Source: VRUE01 sp963708115
Lineage (GTDB): Bacteria; Actinomycetota; Thermoleophilia; Solirubrobacterales; 70-9
Length of the DNA stretch: 64,000 nt
Assembly: GCA_963708115.1 (NCBI GenBank)
Contig: CAVPRX010000002.1
Coordinates: forward strand, 682,001-746,000
Reading direction: 5' to 3'
Made by a program: the position numbers and the translations under genes
In this document: piece after piece, positions 24,982-33,489 of the stretch
Position numbering within the stretch: the first letter of the stretch is position 1
Layout: the number at the start of each line of letters is the position of its first letter
The notes under the pieces: generated by a model
Told to the model about the DNA's origin: nothing
The model's input: only the letters and a program-made list of their open reading frames with translations
Database searches by the model: none

Positions 24982-25926
24982 ATGGCCACCGCAGTCGCAC
25001 CGCGCCCGGCAACTGACACCCGCTTCGAGGGCCTCGTCCTCGACTTCCTCTCCTACCTGGAGCTGGAGCGGGGCCTCTCTCGCAACACGCTCAACGCCTA
25101 CCGCACCGATCTGTTCCAGTACGGCGAATTCCTCGGCGCGCACGAGCTTGACGCGCTGGCGGCGCGTCCGGCCGACATCGGGGACTTCCTCGCCGACCTC
25201 GCGACCGGCAACGGCCGTCCACCCTGCTCGGCCGCCACGGTGCATCGCAAGACCGCCTGCCTGCGCTCCTTCTACAAACACCTGCGCCGCGACGAGCTGA
25301 TCGGCGACGACCCGACCGCTTCCCTGAGCGCTCCGCGCCGTGCCAAGAAGCTGCCCCAGGTTCTCAACTACGCCGAGGTTCAGAAGCTGCTCGCCGCGCC
25401 GCGCGGCAGCGAGCCGACGACGCTGCGCGACCGGGCGCTCCTCGAGGTGATGTACGCCTGTGGGCTGCGCGCCTCGGAGACGATCGGGCTGGAGATGTCG
25501 GACATCGATCTGCGCGAGGGACTGCTGCGGGCGCGCGGCAAGGGCTCCAAGGAGCGGATCGTGCCGCTCGGCCGCAAAGCGATCGCGGCGATCTCCGCCT
25601 ACCTGCGCGGCGGCCGCCCGAAGCTGGTCGGGGAGCGCCACGAGGTGCGCCTGTTCGTCAACTTCCGCGGTGGCCCGCTCAGCCGCCAGGGCCTCTACAA
25701 AATTGTCCAGCGCCATGCCCGCGAGGCGGGCCTCGCGGGGCAGATGAGCCCGCACACGCTGCGCCACAGCTTCGCCACCCACCTGCTGGCGGGGGGCTGC
25801 GACCTCCGTGCCGTGCAGGAGATGCTCGGCCACGCCGACATCGCGACGACGCAGATGTACACGCACCTCTCAGGCGAGCGCCTCAAGGAGGTCTACTTCG
25901 AGGCGCATCCGCGGGCGACCGAATGA
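24982..25926 (+). CDS. xerD: Site-specific tyrosine recombinase XerD
   Basis: 314 residues from ATG 24982 (an alternative start at 24952 adds ten unconserved residues). The N-terminal SAM-like core-binding domain contains GLSRNTLNAYRTDL. The catalytic residues are all visible: Arg163 (CGLRASE), Lys190 (GKGSKER), His258 and Arg261 (HTLRHSFATHLL), His284 (LGHADI) and Tyr293 (TQMYTHLS). It resolves chromosome dimers at dif together with XerC. Its chromosomal context and full catalytic set separate it from the integrase remnants at 36.9-45.2 kb. Confidence 0.93.
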   Translation: MATAVAPRPATDTRFEGLVLDFLSYLELERGLSRNTLNAYRTDLFQYGEFLGAHELDALAARPADIGDFLADLATGNGRPPCSAATVHRKTACLRSFYKHLRRDELIGDDPTASLSAPRRAKKLPQVLNYAEVQKLLAAPRGSEPTTLRDRALLEVMYACGLRASETIGLEMSDIDLREGLLRARGKGSKERIVPLGRKAIAAISAYLRGGRPKLVGERHEVRLFVNFRGGPLSRQGLYKIVQRHAREAGLAGQMSPHTLRHSFATHLLAGGCDLRAVQEMLGHADIATTQMYTHLSGERLKEVYFEAHPRATE

Positions 25927-25927
25927 C

Positions 25928-25970
25928 GCGGTCGAGGTTTGAGCCGGTATGCGACTCAAACCTCGACCGC
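25928..25970. terminator. Perfect 16-bp-stem hairpin between xerD and fpg
   Basis: Arms 25928-25943 (GCGGTCGAGGTTTGAG) and 25955-25970 are exact reverse complements around an 11-base loop. It begins two bases after the xerD stop and ends 19 bases before fpg. Confidence 0.65.
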
Positions 25971-25989
25971 GGTCCGATAGAAATCGGGG

Positions 25990-26910
25990 ATGCCCGAGCT
26001 GCCCGAGGTCGAGACCGTCTGCCGCCAGCTCGAGCCGGAGCTGGAAGGGCGGCGGATCGAGTCGCTGGAGGTGCTCGACCCGCGCTGGTGCCGCCCGATG
26101 CCCCCGGCGGAGCTGGAGGGAGCCGTGGCGGGGAGGACGATCGAGGGGCTGGGACGCCGCGGTAAGTACCTGCTGCTCGGCCTCGACGGCGGGCAGACGC
26201 TGGTCATGCACCTGCGGATGACCGGCAACCTGGTCCTGGTCGAGGGCGAGGACAAGCTCGACCCCTCGGAGGGGATGCGGCTGTACGAGGGCGAGCGGTC
26301 CACCTCGGAGCGCCATCTGCGCGCCCGCTTCGTCCTCGACGACGGCCGCCAGGTCTGGTTCACCGATCCACGCCGCTTCGGCGAGGCGCTGCTGCTCGAC
26401 GACGCCTCGCTCGACACGCACTTCGCGTCCCGGCTCGGAGTCGAGCCATTCTCTGACGCGTTCACTCCCGAGGCGCTGGGCGAGATCGCGGCGGGGCGCA
26501 CGGTTCCGCTCAAGTCCTTCCTGCTCGACCAGAAAGGCATCGCCGGTGTCGGCAACATCTACGCCGACGAGGCGCTGTTCCGGGCGCGACTGCACCCGCT
26601 ATCGCCCGCCGGCTCGATGAGGCCCGAGCACCTGGAGGCTCTGCGCGACGCGGTCGTCGCCGCGCTTGAAGCGGGCATCGACGGCGGCGGCGCCTCGATC
26701 GACGACTACCGCGACGGCCGTGGCGAGAAGGGTCGGATGCAGGACGAGTTCCTCGTCCACACCCGTGAGGGAGAGCTCTGTCCCCGCTGTGACGGGACGA
26801 TCGAGCGGATCGTCGTCTCGGGCCGCTCGACCTACTTCTGCCCGGCCTGTCAGGTGCGCTTGCGCCGCAAGCCGCGGCGGCGTCGCCGTCCGGCCCCTCC
26901 TTCAACGTAG
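25990..26910 (+). CDS. mutM: Formamidopyrimidine-DNA glycosylase
   Basis: 306 residues. Removes oxidised purines and nicks the abasic site. The catalytic N-terminus MPELPEVETV is intact (Pro2 nucleophile, Glu3), Lys is in GRRGKYLL, the DNA-intercalating region is in QVWFTDPRRFGEA, the H2TH helix is LLDQKGIAGVGNIYADEALF, and the C-terminal zinc finger is CPRC...CPAC. The C-terminal tail is extremely basic (RRKPRRRRRPA), a feature of some high-G+C orthologues. It lies in the xerD-fpg-recO-dgt-dnaG replication/repair run. Confidence 0.95.
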   Translation: MPELPEVETVCRQLEPELEGRRIESLEVLDPRWCRPMPPAELEGAVAGRTIEGLGRRGKYLLLGLDGGQTLVMHLRMTGNLVLVEGEDKLDPSEGMRLYEGERSTSERHLRARFVLDDGRQVWFTDPRRFGEALLLDDASLDTHFASRLGVEPFSDAFTPEALGEIAAGRTVPLKSFLLDQKGIAGVGNIYADEALFRARLHPLSPAGSMRPEHLEALRDAVVAALEAGIDGGGASIDDYRDGRGEKGRMQDEFLVHTREGELCPRCDGTIERIVVSGRSTYFCPACQVRLRRKPRRRRRPAPPST

Positions 26911-26917
26911 AGCGGCT

Positions 26918-27643
26918 ATGGCCGGCAAGACGCTGAAGACGGAGGCGATCGTCCTGCGCAGCATCCGCTACGGCGAGGCCGACCGGATCCTCCACCTGTA
27001 CACCGCGATGCGGGGACGCGTGGGGGCGATCGCCAAGGGGGCTCGGCGGCCCAAATCGCGCTTCGGCGGCCGCCTGGAGCCCTTCTTCCGGCTCGACCTG
27101 TTGCTGCACGAAGGCCGCGGCGAGCTGCTCACGGTTACCCAGGCCGCCACGGTCGACGGCTACCCGCGCCTGCGGGCCTCCGGCGCCGCGCTTACCGCCG
27201 GCGCCCGCGCCTGCGATGCGGTCCTGCGCCTGCTCGACTCGGCCGAGCCCAACCCGCCCGCCTACAACCTGCTCTGCCGCTATCTCTCGCTGCTCGACGA
27301 CCCCGCGGTACCCGAGGCCACCTCGCTGTCGACCGCGCTCTCCTTCCGACTCAAGCTGGCCCTGGTCGCGGGCTTCTCGCCCGAGCTCGGTTCCTGTGCC
27401 CGTTGCGGCGAGGCCGAGCATCTGGTCGGATTCTCCGGCGCCGCGGGCGGCGTTGTCTGTGCCGGCTGCGAAGCGGGCTCCTTCCCCCTCTCCGAGGATG
27501 CGCACCGCTTCATGGTCGAGTCGATCGCTCGGCCGCTGGCCGAGGCGCCAGACGCGGGCGAGCGCGAGCTGCGCCAGGCGGAGCGGGCGGTCGGCGAGAC
27601 GCTGGAGCACCATGCTCATGTTCAGTTGCGCTCCGCGGCTTAG
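26918..27643 (+). CDS. recO: DNA repair protein RecO
   Basis: 241 residues from ATG 26918, seven bases after fpg. The N-terminal OB fold is recognisable (KTEAIVLRSIRYGEADRIL, then GRVGAIAKGARRPKSRFGGRLEPF, the RecO signature). The helical C-terminal domain has a zinc site (CARCG and CAGC, about residues 155-185). RecO loads RecA with RecF/RecR in gap repair. Length is standard. Confidence 0.92.
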   Translation: MAGKTLKTEAIVLRSIRYGEADRILHLYTAMRGRVGAIAKGARRPKSRFGGRLEPFFRLDLLLHEGRGELLTVTQAATVDGYPRLRASGAALTAGARACDAVLRLLDSAEPNPPAYNLLCRYLSLLDDPAVPEATSLSTALSFRLKLALVAGFSPELGSCARCGEAEHLVGFSGAAGGVVCAGCEAGSFPLSEDAHRFMVESIARPLAEAPDAGERELRQAERAVGETLEHHAHVQLRSAA

Positions 27644-27644
27644 A

Positions 27645-27708
27645 GGAGACGGGGAGGGACTCGGCGGAGCAACAGCGTGGAGGCTCCGCCGAGTCCCTCC
27701 CCGTCTCC
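27645..27708. terminator. Perfect 26-bp-stem hairpin between recO and dgt
   Basis: Arms 27645-27670 (starting GGAGACGGGGAGGG) and 27683-27708 are exact complements around a 12-base loop. It begins immediately after the recO stop and ends 13 bases before the dgt start, so the right arm lies where the dgt ribosome site would be expected. Confidence 0.65.
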
Positions 27709-27721
27709 TTATGATCGACAG

Positions 27722-28732
27722 ATGCCTCTCACCACCACCTTCGAGGACCGCGTCACTGCCTGGGAGGAGGAGTTCATGGCACCGGAGGCGACCCGGTCCT
27801 ACCCGGCAAGGCGCCAGGTCGAGGAGGCCGACAGCCCGCTGCGGACCCCGTTCCAGCGTGACCGCGACCGGATCGTCCACTCGAAGGCGTTCCGCCGCCT
27901 CAAGCACAAGACGCAGGTCTTCATCGCGCCGGAAGGCGACCATTACCGCACCCGCCTCACCCACACTCTCGAGGCCTGTGGGATCGCCCGCACGGTCGCC
28001 CGTGCTCTCGGCCTCAACGAGGATCTGACCGAGGCGATCGGGCTCGGCCACGACCTCGGTCACCCGCCCTTCGGCCATACCGGCGAGGAGGCCCTCGACG
28101 CGGCGCTGCGCGAGCGCTGTGGGCAGGGCTTCAAGCACAACGTCCACTCGCTGCGGATGGTCGATGTGCTGGAGCGCGACGGCCAGGGGCTGAACCTGAC
28201 CGAGCAGGTCCGCGACGGCATCCTCAACCACACCGGCGCGGATCGGCCGGAGACGCTGGAGGGGCGGATCGTCAAGCTGGTCGACCGCGTCGCCTACATC
28301 AACCACGACATCGACGATGCGCTGCGGGCCGGGATCCTGCAGCCGGCGGACCTGCCCGCCGCCGAGATCGAGCTGCTCGGCCCGACCGGCTCGGTGCGGA
28401 TCGACACCCTGGTGCGCGACATCGTCGAGCGTTCGGCTGAGGCCGGCGACATCGTGCAGAGCGAGGAGGTGGGCGGGGCGATGCTGCGGCTGCGCAAGTT
28501 CATGTTCCAGCGCGTCTACCTCGGCGAGGCGGCCCGCGGCGAGCACGAACGGGCACAGCGAGCCCTGCGCGGTCTCTTCAACCACTACATGGAGCATCCG
28601 GGCGAGGTGCCCGAGGGGGAGCCGGGGGCGAGCGACTGCCAGCGGGTCGCCGACTACCTTGCCGGAATGACCGATCGCTTCTGCATCGCCCGCTTCGCCG
28701 AGCTGACGATCCCCGAGGCGGCGAGGTTCTGA
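27722..28732 (+). CDS. dgt: Deoxyguanosinetriphosphate triphosphohydrolase-like protein
   Basis: 336 residues from ATG 27722 (an upstream in-frame start at 27677 would lie inside the hairpin arm and is rejected). It is an HD-domain dNTPase: RTPFQRDRDRIVHSKAFRRL (read in parts), KTQVF, YRTRLTHTLEACGIA, then the HD metal pair in GLGHDLGHPPFGHTGEEAL, and VDRVAYINHDIDDA. It splits dNTPs into nucleoside and triphosphate. Adjacent to dnaG in many bacteria, and here the stop and the dnaG start share bases (TGATG). Confidence 0.92.
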   Translation: MPLTTTFEDRVTAWEEEFMAPEATRSYPARRQVEEADSPLRTPFQRDRDRIVHSKAFRRLKHKTQVFIAPEGDHYRTRLTHTLEACGIARTVARALGLNEDLTEAIGLGHDLGHPPFGHTGEEALDAALRERCGQGFKHNVHSLRMVDVLERDGQGLNLTEQVRDGILNHTGADRPETLEGRIVKLVDRVAYINHDIDDALRAGILQPADLPAAEIELLGPTGSVRIDTLVRDIVERSAEAGDIVQSEEVGGAMLRLRKFMFQRVYLGEAARGEHERAQRALRGLFNHYMEHPGEVPEGEPGASDCQRVADYLAGMTDRFCIARFAELTIPEAARF

Positions 28733-30510
28733 TGGCGCTGATCTCCGAGGAGAGCTTGGAGCGGGTCAAGCAGGCGGCGGACATCGTCGAGGTGATCTCC
28801 GCCCACACCGACCTGCGCCGCCAGGGCGCCCGCTGGGTCGGCCTCTGCCCCTTCCACGAGGAGCGCACGCCGTCCTTCTCCGTCGATGCCCAGGAAAAGC
28901 TCTACCACTGCTTTGGCTGCGGGGTGGGCGGCGACACGATCAAGTTCGTCGAGGAGAAGGAGGGGCTCGGGTTCGCCGAGGCGGTGGAGTTGCTCGCCGA
29001 CCGTTACGGGGTTGAGCTGGAGCGTGAGAAAGAGGATCCGCGGGCCGAGGCGCGGCGCCAGCAGCGGCGCCGACTGGGCGACCTTCTCGATCGCACGGCC
29101 GGCTTCTACATGCAGTACCTCTGGGACTCCGAGGAGGCCGTCAAGGCACGTGCCTACTTGGCCGAGCGGGGGCTGGGGGAAGAGACGCTGCGGGCATTCG
29201 GCGTCGGCTACGCGCCGAGTGCCTGGGACACGGTTCTGCTGCGCGGACAGCGGGCGGGCTTCAAGGTCGAGGAGCTGCGCGGCGTCGGCTTGGCGCAGCG
29301 GGGGCGCAGCGGCGGCGAGTACGACCGTTTCCGAGAGCGGATCATGTTCCCGATCCGGGATCGCCGCGGTCGCACGCTCGGCTTCGGCGGGCGGGCCATG
29401 CGCTCCGATCAGGGGGCGAAGTACGTCAACACCGCTGAGACCGACTTCTTCCACAAGAGCCAGATGCTCTACGGGATCGACTTGGCCAAAGAGGCGATCG
29501 CGAAGAGCGCCCGGGTGGTGGTGGTCGAGGGCTACACCGACGTGCTGGCGCTGCACCAGGCGGGGATCGGCGAGGCGGTGGGCGTGATGGGCACGGCGAT
29601 CACCGTGGAGCAGGTGGCCGCGCTTTCCGGGATGGTCGACGAGGTCGTGCTGGCGCTCGACGCCGACTCCGCCGGCCAGGAGGCGATGCTGCGCGCCCAG
29701 CGGGTTGCCGCGGGGCGCAAGATGAGGCTGCGGGTGGCGGCGATGCCCGAGGGGGTCGATCCGGCCGAGATGATGGCGGCGGAGGGTGGCGCCGAGCGCT
29801 TCGCAGCGCTGGTCGAGGGCGCGGTCGACCTGCCGGCCTTCCAGGTCGGGCTGGTCTTGGACGGGACCGACGTCTCCTCTCCGGCAGAGCGCGACCGGGC
29901 CCTGAGCGAGGTGGCGCCGATCCTGGCCGGGATGGGGGAGACGGCAAGCCGCGACGACCTGGTGCGGCGAGTGGCCGGGCGGCTGGACCTGGAGCCGGCC
30001 CTGGTGATGGGCCGGGTGACGTCGGCGCGGCCGCTGAGCGGCGGGTCGGCAGAAGCGCCGCGGCGAGATGCGCCTGCCGCGCCTCAGGTACGCAGCGGTG
30101 GCGAGCTGACCTCGCGCGAACGGCGCGAGCGGGCCCTGCTGGCGATGTGCATCGCCCTGCCTGAGGAGGGCAAGGAGTACTTGAGCCGCCTCACCGAGGA
30201 GCATCTGTCGGCGAGCGGCGCCCGCGTCGCCGCCTGGCTGCGCGAGCACCCAGAGGACCCGGCGTCCAACCTCCCGCACGACGACGACCAGCTTGCCGGC
30301 CTGATCGCCGAGCTCATCATCCTCGCCCACGACGAGCCCGCCTCGGCCGAGTCGATGGAGCTCAACTTCCTCCTCCTCGAACAGCGCCGCCTCGAGTCCC
30401 AGATCGCCGCCGCCGGCGAAGCAGACGATTACGAGCGCCGCGCCGCCCTAAGCCGAGAGCGCGCCGCGTTGGTGGAGCGTATAGCCCGGACGGAGCGCGT
30501 TGGGGGTTAG
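28732..30510 (+). CDS. dnaG: DNA primase
   Basis: 592 residues. The N-terminal zinc-ribbon has Cys39, His42, Cys60 and Cys63 (GLCPFHEERTPSFSV, YHCFGCGVGGD). The catalytic core has FPIRDRRGRTLGFGGRAM, the TOPRIM Glu in VVEGYTDVLAL and Asp pair in ALDADSAGQEA. The C-terminal helicase-interacting region (about 450-590) is present but weakly conserved. It synthesises replication primers. rpoD, often next to dnaG, is not here; an HNH gene and tRNA-Asn follow instead. Confidence 0.95.
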   Translation: MALISEESLERVKQAADIVEVISAHTDLRRQGARWVGLCPFHEERTPSFSVDAQEKLYHCFGCGVGGDTIKFVEEKEGLGFAEAVELLADRYGVELEREKEDPRAEARRQQRRRLGDLLDRTAGFYMQYLWDSEEAVKARAYLAERGLGEETLRAFGVGYAPSAWDTVLLRGQRAGFKVEELRGVGLAQRGRSGGEYDRFRERIMFPIRDRRGRTLGFGGRAMRSDQGAKYVNTAETDFFHKSQMLYGIDLAKEAIAKSARVVVVEGYTDVLALHQAGIGEAVGVMGTAITVEQVAALSGMVDEVVLALDADSAGQEAMLRAQRVAAGRKMRLRVAAMPEGVDPAEMMAAEGGAERFAALVEGAVDLPAFQVGLVLDGTDVSSPAERDRALSEVAPILAGMGETASRDDLVRRVAGRLDLEPALVMGRVTSARPLSGGSAEAPRRDAPAAPQVRSGGELTSRERRERALLAMCIALPEEGKEYLSRLTEEHLSASGARVAAWLREHPEDPASNLPHDDDQLAGLIAELIILAHDEPASAESMELNFLLLEQRRLESQIAAAGEADDYERRAALSRERAALVERIARTERVGG

Positions 30511-30565
30511 TCGCCATTCCACCGGCCTGCAACTTTCTGTCTGAGGCATTTGACAGAATCTCCCT

Positions 30566-31285
30566 ATGGATAAGCGGTTTCTGGAGGACTGCTTGGCGAG
30601 GGAAATGTCGCTCGAAGCGATCGGGGGTCAGGTTGGCAAGCATCCGTCGACGGTCAGTTATTGGCTGAAGAAGCACGGGCTTAGTGCGTGCGGAGCGGCG
30701 AAACATGCTCAGCGAGGCGCTATCTCTGCAAGCGAACTGTGCGAGCTGGCTAAAAAGAACGCGACCCTTATAGAGATGGCCGATCATTTCGAACGCAGCG
30801 TCTCGACGGTCAGATATTGGCTATCTCGCTACGGCATCGAGACATCGGCCTCCCGGGGTCCCCGCCGTCGCCCAACCTGCGCCGGCAAAACGGCAACCTT
30901 CAAATGCAGGCGACACGGAGACACCGAGTTCACCCTTGAGGGAACAGGGCATTACCGATGTAAGAAATGTCGCTCATCGGCAGTGACGAAACGTCGCCGT
31001 GTCATCAAGCAGCGGCTCGTTGCAGAGGCCGGGGGAGCCTGTGCCCTCTGCGGGTATCGTCGGTGGATTGGGGCGTTGCAGTTCCACCACCTCGATCCCA
31101 GTCACAAGGAGTTCAGTCTCAGTTACAACGGGCACTCACGTTCCTTGGCTCGAAGCCGTGCCGAGGTGCGCAAGTGCGCTCTGCTCTGCGCGAACTGCCA
31201 TGCCGAGATCGAGGGTGGGTTCGCTACTCTGCCGGAGGATTTCCATCCAGCTCTAAGCGATGTCGCTGATGGGCGAGATGCATAA
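30566..31285 (+). CDS. HNH endonuclease with tandem helix-turn-helix domains
   Basis: 239 residues. Two homeodomain-like HTH modules (MSLEAIGGQVGKHPSTVSYWL and ATLIEMADHFERSVSTVRYWL, read in parts) precede a zinc ribbon (FKCRRHGDTEF, YRCKKC) and an HNH nuclease domain: CALCGY, LQFHHLDPSHKEF (catalytic His-His), then CALLCANCHAEIE. This arrangement occurs in many actinobacterial genomes, commonly near mobile DNA. It lies directly upstream of tRNA-Asn. It may act as a homing-type or defence nuclease; the target is unknown. Confidence 0.82.
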   Translation: MDKRFLEDCLAREMSLEAIGGQVGKHPSTVSYWLKKHGLSACGAAKHAQRGAISASELCELAKKNATLIEMADHFERSVSTVRYWLSRYGIETSASRGPRRRPTCAGKTATFKCRRHGDTEFTLEGTGHYRCKKCRSSAVTKRRRVIKQRLVAEAGGACALCGYRRWIGALQFHHLDPSHKEFSLSYNGHSRSLARSRAEVRKCALLCANCHAEIEGGFATLPEDFHPALSDVADGRDA

Positions 31286-31299
31286 ATTAATTTGATTAT

Positions 31300-31373
31300 T
31301 CCGGGGTAGCTCAATTGGTAGAAGCGCTCGGCTGTTAACCGAGAGGTTGTGGGTTCGAGTCCCACCCCCGGAG
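31300..31373 (+). tRNA. tRNA-Asn (GUU)
   Basis: Complete cloverleaf: acceptor TCCGGGG pairs with CCCCGGA, anticodon stem CTCGG/CCGAG with loop CTGTTAA (anticodon GTT), T-arm TGGGTTCGAGTCCCA. Discriminator is G and no CCA is encoded. A T-run (GCTTTTTC) follows and may terminate transcription. Confidence 0.95.
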
Positions 31374-31378
31374 CTTTT

Positions 31379-32572
31379 TCACGCCGGCGCGTGCTTTTGG
31401 GCCAGCTGCTCGACCAGCTCGGCGCCTCGCTCGGCGCCACGGTGATCCCGTGCCCAGCCGGCGAGCTCGCTGGCTCGGGCGGTGAATGAAGGATCGCCGA
31501 GGATGCGTCGAGTGGCCCAGCGCAGAGGCGAAGGGCGGCAGAGGCGCCAGGGGAGCGAGAGGCCGGCCTTGGTCCAGCTGACCCGCATCGCGGTCTCGCT
31601 CATGTCGCCGATGAAGGGGCTGATCAGCAGTGGCGTGCCCGCCGCCAGCGCCCGGGCCACGGTGCCGTGGCCGCCGTGCGAGATCACCAGGGAAGCGGCG
31701 GGCATCAGCTGGCTGTAGCTGAGCCAGTCGACGAGGACCGCGTTGGCGGGCACTTCGATCGGGCTTTGCGGGACGACGCGGTTGGTCGTCGCCACGACTC
31801 GCACCGGCTCGCCGGCCAGCCCCTCTAGCGCGGTGCGGACCAAGTGGTTGCGGGAGTCATGAGCCGTGCTCGGTGCGACCAGGACGAGGGGATCGTCGCC
31901 GGGCGGTAGCTCAATCTCCGGATGGGGAACCTCGAAGCTCATCGGTCCAGTCACCTGCACCCCGGCCGGCCAGCGCCGCGGGTACTCGAGCTGCGGGAAG
32001 GTGCCGACCAGAGCCAGGTCGGCGCTGATCCCGCCATGGAAGCGCTCGGTGGGGGATAGGCCCAGGCGCTCCCGCTGCCGGTTGAGGTCATCGCGCCCCT
32101 GCTCCAATCCGACGTTCAGCGCTCGCTGTCCGGCTCGCCAGACGCCGCGACCCAGGGGCGTCCGCGGCGGCCGCAGGCCGACGGCGAAGAAGGGCAGTCC
32201 CGGCTCGACCACCGGATAGATGTGCGGGATCAGGGTCGCCAGGGGCACGCCCGCTACCTCGGCCGCAAGCGCCGGCGCCAGGGTGAGGATGTCGCTGACG
32301 ACCGCGTGGGGGCGCATCTCCTCCAGCAGGGGCAACAACGCCCGAGCCGCCTCGGCTGCATGGGCCCCCTCCGGCGAATCGGGATCCGGCGGGGGGAACA
32401 TGCGGTATTCCTCCGCCGCGGCGAAGTCCAGGCCGGCCCCCTCGACCGCGACCCGCCGCTCCTCCCAGGTCTCGATAGTCACCTCGTGCCCGCGCCCGGC
32501 CAGAGCCCGGCCTAGGGCTATCGCTGGGAAGACGTGTCCGGGGTCACCGAAGGCTGCGACTAGAAAGCGCAT
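31379..32572 (-). CDS. GT1-family (UDP-glycosyltransferase-like) glycosyltransferase
   Basis: 397 residues from ATG (first base 32572). GT-B fold: N-terminal FGDPGHVFPAIALGRALAGRGHEVT, which binds the acceptor, and the C-terminal donor-binding signature SHGGHGTVARALAAGTPLLI followed by SPFIGDMSETAMRVSW. Members glycosylate lipids, macrolides or other small hydrophobic acceptors; the acceptor is unknown. The gene is convergent with the tRNA-Asn and only five bases from it. Confidence 0.88.
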   Translation of the reverse strand: MRFLVAAFGDPGHVFPAIALGRALAGRGHEVTIETWEERRVAVEGAGLDFAAAEEYRMFPPPDPDSPEGAHAAEAARALLPLLEEMRPHAVVSDILTLAPALAAEVAGVPLATLIPHIYPVVEPGLPFFAVGLRPPRTPLGRGVWRAGQRALNVGLEQGRDDLNRQRERLGLSPTERFHGGISADLALVGTFPQLEYPRRWPAGVQVTGPMSFEVPHPEIELPPGDDPLVLVAPSTAHDSRNHLVRTALEGLAGEPVRVVATTNRVVPQSPIEVPANAVLVDWLSYSQLMPAASLVISHGGHGTVARALAAGTPLLISPFIGDMSETAMRVSWTKAGLSLPWRLCRPSPLRWATRRILGDPSFTARASELAGWARDHRGAERGAELVEQLAQKHAPA

Positions 32573-32597
32573 TTGACGTGGTCCAGACGTTGCCAGG

Positions 32598-32648
32598 CAA
32601 GGACGCAGGGAGGCCGAATAGCAGCGCTATTCGGCCGACCGAGGACGC
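32598..32648. repeat. Dispersed intergenic hairpin repeat, copy 3 (inverted)
   Basis: On the minus strand it reads GCGTCCTCGG, a perfect 11-bp hairpin (arms GGCCGAATAGC and GCTATTCGGCC, loop of 3), then CCCTGCGTCCTTG. Same boxes and spacing as the copies at 17818 and 19177, but a different stem sequence. Confidence 0.65.
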
Positions 32649-32671
32649 CGCATGGCGGCGCTCTGGGCCCG

Positions 32672-33403
32672 TCAAGGGGTATCGAGGCCCTCACCGGGGC
32701 GCGTGAAGACAATCTCGGGCACGTGACAGTTGGGCGAGACGTTCAGCAGGAACTTCACTGCCTCGCCGATGTCCTCCGGCCGGATCATCTCCTCGCCGGG
32801 CACCTGTCCCTTCGCGAACTCGGTCATAGGCGTGTCGACGAAGCCTGGCGCCAGCGCCGTGCACTGGATGCCCGCGCTGCCGACCTCGCGGTGGGTCGAT
32901 TGGGTGAAGTTGATCACCGCGCCCTTGGTCGCGGCGTAGATCGAGAGCCAGGCCTGCCCGGATTTGCCGGCGATCGATGCGGTGTTGACGATCAGCGCCT
33001 TGCTGTGCTCGGCACCGGCTTCGCGCAGCATCGGCAGGCCCTCGCGCGTGCCGATGATCAGCGCGCGCAGGTTGACCCCTAGTTGCATGTCGAGATGCTT
33101 GGTCTGGATCTCCTCCATCGGCGCGCCGATCCCAACACCGGCGTTGTTGACGAGCACGTCGAGACGGCCGTAGGCCTCCCGGTGCTTTGCGAAGACGCCG
33201 ACCACGTCCTCCTCCTCGGTCATGTTGGCGGCGACGCTCTGGACCTCCAGCCCGCCGGCACGCAGCTCCCCAGCGGCCGCCTCCAGCTTCTCCGGCCGTC
33301 GCGCGGAGACGGTCAGTGCGTATCCCTCTTCGCCGAGCGTGCGGGCGATTGCCAGCCCGATCCCGCTCGAGGCTCCCGTGATCAGTGCTGCTCGATCCGC
33401 CAC
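32672..33403 (-). CDS. Short-chain dehydrogenase/reductase
   Basis: 243 residues from GTG (first base 33403), chosen because GAGGAGAGAG lies just upstream and the Rossmann fold starts there. Classical SDR motifs: TGASSGIG (cofactor), NNAGVG, the catalytic Ser in VNTASIAG and Tyr/Lys in YAATKGA (Y-x-x-x-K), then PGFVDTPM. An Arg in SARRPEK after beta2 suggests NADP(H). The substrate is unknown. Divergent from the following lipoprotein gene. Confidence 0.9.
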   Translation of the reverse strand: MADRAALITGASSGIGLAIARTLGEEGYALTVSARRPEKLEAAAGELRAGGLEVQSVAANMTEEEDVVGVFAKHREAYGRLDVLVNNAGVGIGAPMEEIQTKHLDMQLGVNLRALIIGTREGLPMLREAGAEHSKALIVNTASIAGKSGQAWLSIYAATKGAVINFTQSTHREVGSAGIQCTALAPGFVDTPMTEFAKGQVPGEEMIRPEDIGEAVKFLLNVSPNCHVPEIVFTRPGEGLDTP

Positions 33404-33489
33404 GTCTCTCTCCTCATGCTCGTCGTTCGTCGGCGCACGCACCCTATATGGCCCTCGCAGCCCTTCGCCGAATAACATGACCGATCCGC

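Noticed and set aside
24982..25926. XerD as the integrase of the tRNA array
   Set aside because: Its C-terminus does not match the tail encoded by the repeats, it sits in a conserved chromosomal context, and it has the standard XerD motifs.
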